64,000 nt of DNA, from the NCBI RefSeq assembly GCF_000720255.1, contig NZ_JOJE01000042.1, positions 1 through 64,000 of the forward strand. Reading direction: 5' to 3'. Origin of the DNA: Streptomyces griseus subsp. griseus (GTDB lineage Bacteria; Actinomycetota; Actinomycetes; Streptomycetales; Streptomycetaceae). The notes beneath the pieces were generated by a model that was given only the letters and a program-made list of their open reading frames with translations, had not been told where the DNA came from and ran no database searches. Every line of letters starts with the position of its first letter. Position 1 is the stretch's first letter. Below are positions 61,425 through 64,000 of the stretch, piece by piece. The position numbers were made by a program, and so were the translations under genes.

Positions 61425-62060
61425 CAACTGGCCGGCATCCGCAAGACTTCCTCCGACCGGGAGCCCGGTTCGTGATAGGGGTTCAGCCGCATGCGGGCGC
61501 ACCCGGGCAGCGGCAGCGTCATGGGCTCGTGTACGAGGTCGAACTCGCCCACCAGCGGGTGCCGCATGCCCACGACCTCACCGACCGTCCCGCGCAGCTC
61601 ACCTCATGCCGTGCCCACAACCGCCGAAACTCCTCGTGCTTCAGCGACAACTCGCGAATCAGCGAGGAGAGTTGCACATCGTCGGGGATCTTGCCGACAT
61701 TCATCCGCAGAACGCCGACGACTGTCGCAGCCATGCGGGCCGGTTCGGCGAACCGATCGCACGCTTCCGGCGAGAGGAAGATCTACCGGGCCGCGTTCCG
61801 CTCCCCGGGCGGCAGTCGGGCACAGTCCCCGAAGACAATGGTGGCGAGCCGGTTCCATCCGAGGATGTCCCGGCGCCGACTGACGAAGGAGGCGGGCACG
61901 CCAAGCGTGCCGCGGAGGTGCTGGGCCGTGGGCTGAAGTAGCTGCGGCAGGGGCGCCAACCGCGGTGTGCGGTTCCGGTCGGGCTGGGCCGGCCGGAACA
62001 GATGGTCCCGCTCCTCCTCGGCCAGGCGCACTGCCGTCGCTACATGTGAAGACATCGCTG
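61425..62060 (-). pseudogene. MmyB-type XRE regulator without its DNA-binding domain
   Basis: On the minus strand AVRLAEEERDHLF, then RDILGWNRLATIVFGDCARL, then (after a stop near 61785) RMAATVVGVLRMNVGKIPDD and SLIRELSLKHEEFRRLWARHEV are the ligand-binding (MmyB-like) half of Streptomyces XRE regulators. A last frame gives HPLVGEFDLVHEPMTLPLPG. The Cro/C1 helix-turn-helix that should precede LAEEERDHLF is absent, and several frameshifts separate the blocks. Confidence 0.8.
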
Positions 62061-62224
62061 TCCTCCGTTTGCCAAACGTGCTCCCAGGCGCGGAGCAGCG
62101 TAGCTTCTCCGGCTGGTAGGCGCGCAGTTGACGAGGTCGCACACCGTGTGGCATCGCCACCCGGCCCAACTGCGCGCCCACGAGGATGCGGAGGTATGTA
62201 CCCGTCGCCGAGACTCGGGTCCTG

Positions 62225-63463
62225 CTACGTGCCGGCCGGAAGGGCGGAGCCGGCAACGCTGCCGTTGACGCCGCTCATGATGCCGTTGATGATGCCTTGC
62301 TGGGTCACCGTGAGGGAGCGCCGGTCGAACAGCCCGAACCCGTACCGGCCGGTCGCACCGTTGTCCCAGTAGACGCTGGCCGCCCCGTATTTCTTGGCGG
62401 TGGCCGCGACGGCCCGTGCGAAGTCCGCGCGATACCTGTTGTTCGATGAATCGAACGATGACTTGTCGATCGCGCCGTATTCGCCGACGACCACCGGATA
62501 CCCCTTCGTGACGAACACGTCGTGCATCGTCTTGAGCTGGGCGTCCAGGTAGTCTTCCTGTCCCCAGGTCGACTTCCTCGATGGATTGGTCGCTGCTCGT
62601 CCCCACTGCGTGATGGTGCCGTTTTCCTCTCCGGCGAAGTCCCACGGAGCGTAGTGGTGGACGGAGATCATGATCCGCCGTTCATTGGCGGGAATGGAGG
62701 GGGAGCGATACTGGTCGGACGGAAGCTTGAAGCCGTAGTTTCCCGCGGTGTAGTCGATGTTCGTGTTCCAGCCGGCCACGAGCAGCCACCGCGAACTGTT
62801 GTTTCCGCCCGTTTTCCGCACGGTGTCCACGAAGATCTGGTTGTAGCTGTTGATGTTCGAGTAGCACGGTTGGGTCGGACGGCCGTACTGCCCGTCGAAC
62901 TCCTCGTTCATGGACTCCAGGATCAGGCGCTGGTCGTAGTTCTTGAACCTGTTCGCGATCTGCTGCCAGGCCTTCTCGTACTTGGCCTTGATTGTCGTCT
63001 GGGAGGATGAGTCGCAGATCAGCCAGGAGCCGCTCACGTTCTTGTAGCCGTCACCGTGCATGTTGATCAGCACATGCAGGCCCCTGTTGTAGGCGTAGTT
63101 GACGACTTCCTGGATTCTGTTCAGCCAGGAGGCGTTGATCGTGTAGTTCGGGCCGGGTCCTATGTATCCCAGGTAGGAGACGGGGATCCGGATCGTCTTG
63201 AACCCTGCCGCCCGCACCTTGTCGATGAGGGCCTGCGTCACGGCCGGCTGGCCCCATGCCGTTTCGCTGGGATATCCGTTGGTGGTGGCTTCGAGTTGGT
63301 TCCCCAGATTCCATCCCGCGCCCATGTCGGCCACGATCTGTGAAGCGCTCGACTGTGCCACGGTATCGGCCGACGCCTGATGCGCCGTGCCGTACACAGA
63401 TGCGGCAACCGCCAACAGGACGGCAAGGAGAATGACTCTGATCTTCCCTGCTAGTGAAGCCAT
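62225..63463 (-). CDS. GH5 cellulase/endoglucanase
   Basis: Secreted GH5 enzyme of 412 residues, barrel only. The signal is about 6-32 (VILLAVLLAVAASVYGTAHQASA). VADMGAGWNLGNQLEA and FKTIRIPVSYLGYI are classic GH5 blocks. The acid/base Glu is in LILESMNEEFDGQ and the nucleophile in YPVVVGEYGAID. It hydrolyses internal beta-1,4-glucan or related mannan/xyloglucan bonds, and the subfamily is not resolved here. The ATG has GAGAGGAAAG upstream, and an inverted repeat lies 21 bases before the start. No carbohydrate-binding domain is present. Confidence 0.92.
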   Translation of the reverse strand: MASLAGKIRVILLAVLLAVAASVYGTAHQASADTVAQSSASQIVADMGAGWNLGNQLEATTNGYPSETAWGQPAVTQALIDKVRAAGFKTIRIPVSYLGYIGPGPNYTINASWLNRIQEVVNYAYNRGLHVLINMHGDGYKNVSGSWLICDSSSQTTIKAKYEKAWQQIANRFKNYDQRLILESMNEEFDGQYGRPTQPCYSNINSYNQIFVDTVRKTGGNNSSRWLLVAGWNTNIDYTAGNYGFKLPSDQYRSPSIPANERRIMISVHHYAPWDFAGEENGTITQWGRAATNPSRKSTWGQEDYLDAQLKTMHDVFVTKGYPVVVGEYGAIDKSSFDSSNNRYRADFARAVAATAKKYGAASVYWDNGATGRYGFGLFDRRSLTVTQQGIINGIMSGVNGSVAGSALPAGT

Positions 63464-63483
63464 GGGCTTTCCTCTCTTGCGGT

Positions 63484-63506
63484 CTTGAGGGTGTCGAACC
63501 CTCAAG
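63484..63506. promoter_or_regulatory. Perfect inverted repeat in the GH5 leader
   Basis: CTTGAGGGT and ACCCTCAAG pair perfectly around gtcga. It ends 21 bases before the GH5 ATG, just upstream of the ribosome site. It could be a repressor site or a leader hairpin that protects the mRNA. Confidence 0.55.
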
Positions 63507-63787
63507 TGGACCTTTCTGCCCGAGCGCGAGCGGCCGGAGCCGCCCGGCTGTTCGGGCGTGTCATTTCTGGGGCGCGGGCCTGCGAACGTACACAGCTAGT
63601 GGGCGCTGCGGCTGACTCGCAGGAGTCCCGGAAAGTGGTCGGAGCAGCGAAGCGCTCGTGCTGTGACGAGGGCCGGGCTGCCCCGACTGGTGCGCGTCCG
63701 TGGGCGGTCACGCATCCTGGACGGCCAGGCCCGGGTGCGCCGCGGTCACGGCCAATGCCCGCGTCCGGGGTCGTGCGTGGTTGCTCC
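63507..63787. other. Intergenic region between GH5 and the edge esterase
   Basis: 281 bases. It should contain the GH5 promoter. No clear -35/-10 pair could be placed, and there is no coding frame of note. Confidence 0.4.
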
Positions 63788-64000
63788 TCAGTTCAGGGCG
63801 GATTCCCAGGTGGTGGTGCTGGAGGTGGCGTCGGAGCGAAGGCGGTCGCGGGCCGCGGTGTCGCCGTACAGACTCCACCGCATCCAGTCCACGAAGGTGT
63901 TGACGGTGCGGGAGTCGCCGAAGTAGTTGCTGTGGCCGGCGCCGCGGAAGGTGAGGAACGCCTTGGCGGCGGGCAGTTCCCGGTACGCCTGGCGGGCGGA
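63788..64000 (-). CDS. Esterase paralogue, C-terminal part (runs off right edge)
   Basis: The last 70 residues of a protein whose 5' end is outside the window. ARQAYRELPAAKAFLTF, AGHSNYFGDSRTV and DWMRWSLYGDTAARDRL match ARQAYTEITWPKAFLTF, GGSHTSFW and DWARWTMYGDTAARDRL of the esterase-lectin at 46499, including the catalytic His region. It ends TTTWESALN and stops, where the other protein continues into its lectin domain. So it is a shorter paralogue at the other end of the pectin locus. Confidence 0.88.
   Translation of the reverse strand, partial: SARQAYRELPAAKAFLTFRGAGHSNYFGDSRTVNTFVDWMRWSLYGDTAARDRLRSDATSSTTTWESALN

Overview
The window reads as chromosomal DNA of a high-GC actinomycete, most likely Streptomyces or a close relative. 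The reasons are the strong G/C bias at third codon positions, frequent GTG and TTG starts with GGAGG-type ribosome sites, Tat-exported glycoside hydrolases, and many TetR, LacI-type and MmyB-type regulatory features. No rRNA, tRNA or CRISPR array was seen. The content is catabolic and largely accessory, with much gene decay.

Region A (1-20.4 kb, all genes on the minus strand). The 5' part of an MMPL exporter runs off the left edge. It is followed by a decayed stretch holding a GH78 fragment. A probable ten-gene transcription unit then runs from 16.3 kb down to 2.6 kb: sugar-binding lipoprotein, two ABC permeases, alpha/beta hydrolase, sugar isomerase-like TIM barrel, Gfo/Idh/MocA dehydrogenase, GH2 glycosidase, RraA-family aldolase, TetR, and a fused indolepyruvate:ferredoxin oxidoreductase. 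The genes are tightly packed, with several ATGA/GTGA overlaps. The set suggests uptake and opening of a plant (aryl)glycoside. Upstream lie an aminotransferase, a second TetR that looks like a paralogue of the first, and a secreted esterase.

Region B (21-42.2 kb) is an aromatic-catabolic island. One minus-strand unit carries LigB and LigA (extradiol dioxygenase), a GcvT-like demethylase, a zinc alcohol dehydrogenase and a TetR. A second carries a fumarylacetoacetate-hydrolase (FAH) family enzyme, a broken P450, DoxX, an amidohydrolase, a cyclase and another FAH enzyme, with a divergent LysR. An FAD monooxygenase lies between them. On the plus strand a compact set follows: a second GcvT-like demethylase of LigM/DesA type, MetF, PurU and FolD. 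Together these can move an aryl O-methyl group to tetrahydrofolate, oxidise it and release formate. The stretch between (35.2-37.7 kb) holds relics of LysR, FAH, GcvT-like and alpha/beta-hydrolase genes, as if a second copy of the cluster had decayed.

Region C (42.2-46.4 kb) holds more relics (GH42-like, alcohol dehydrogenase, FAH) and an IS607-family element. The element has an intact serine recombinase and an unusually long TnpB interrupted by one in-frame TAA.

Region D (46.4-64 kb) is a secreted pectin/rhamnogalacturonan-I/arabinogalactan degradation locus: an esterase-lectin, two GH53 galactanases, a GH43 galactanase-like enzyme, a PL9 pectate lyase, two CE12-like acetylesterases and a divergent PL11 rhamnogalacturonan lyase, then a GH5 cellulase. 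Its sugar ABC transporter is reduced to relics. A CebR-like operator sits on the PL11 promoter. A paralogue of the esterase enters at the right edge.
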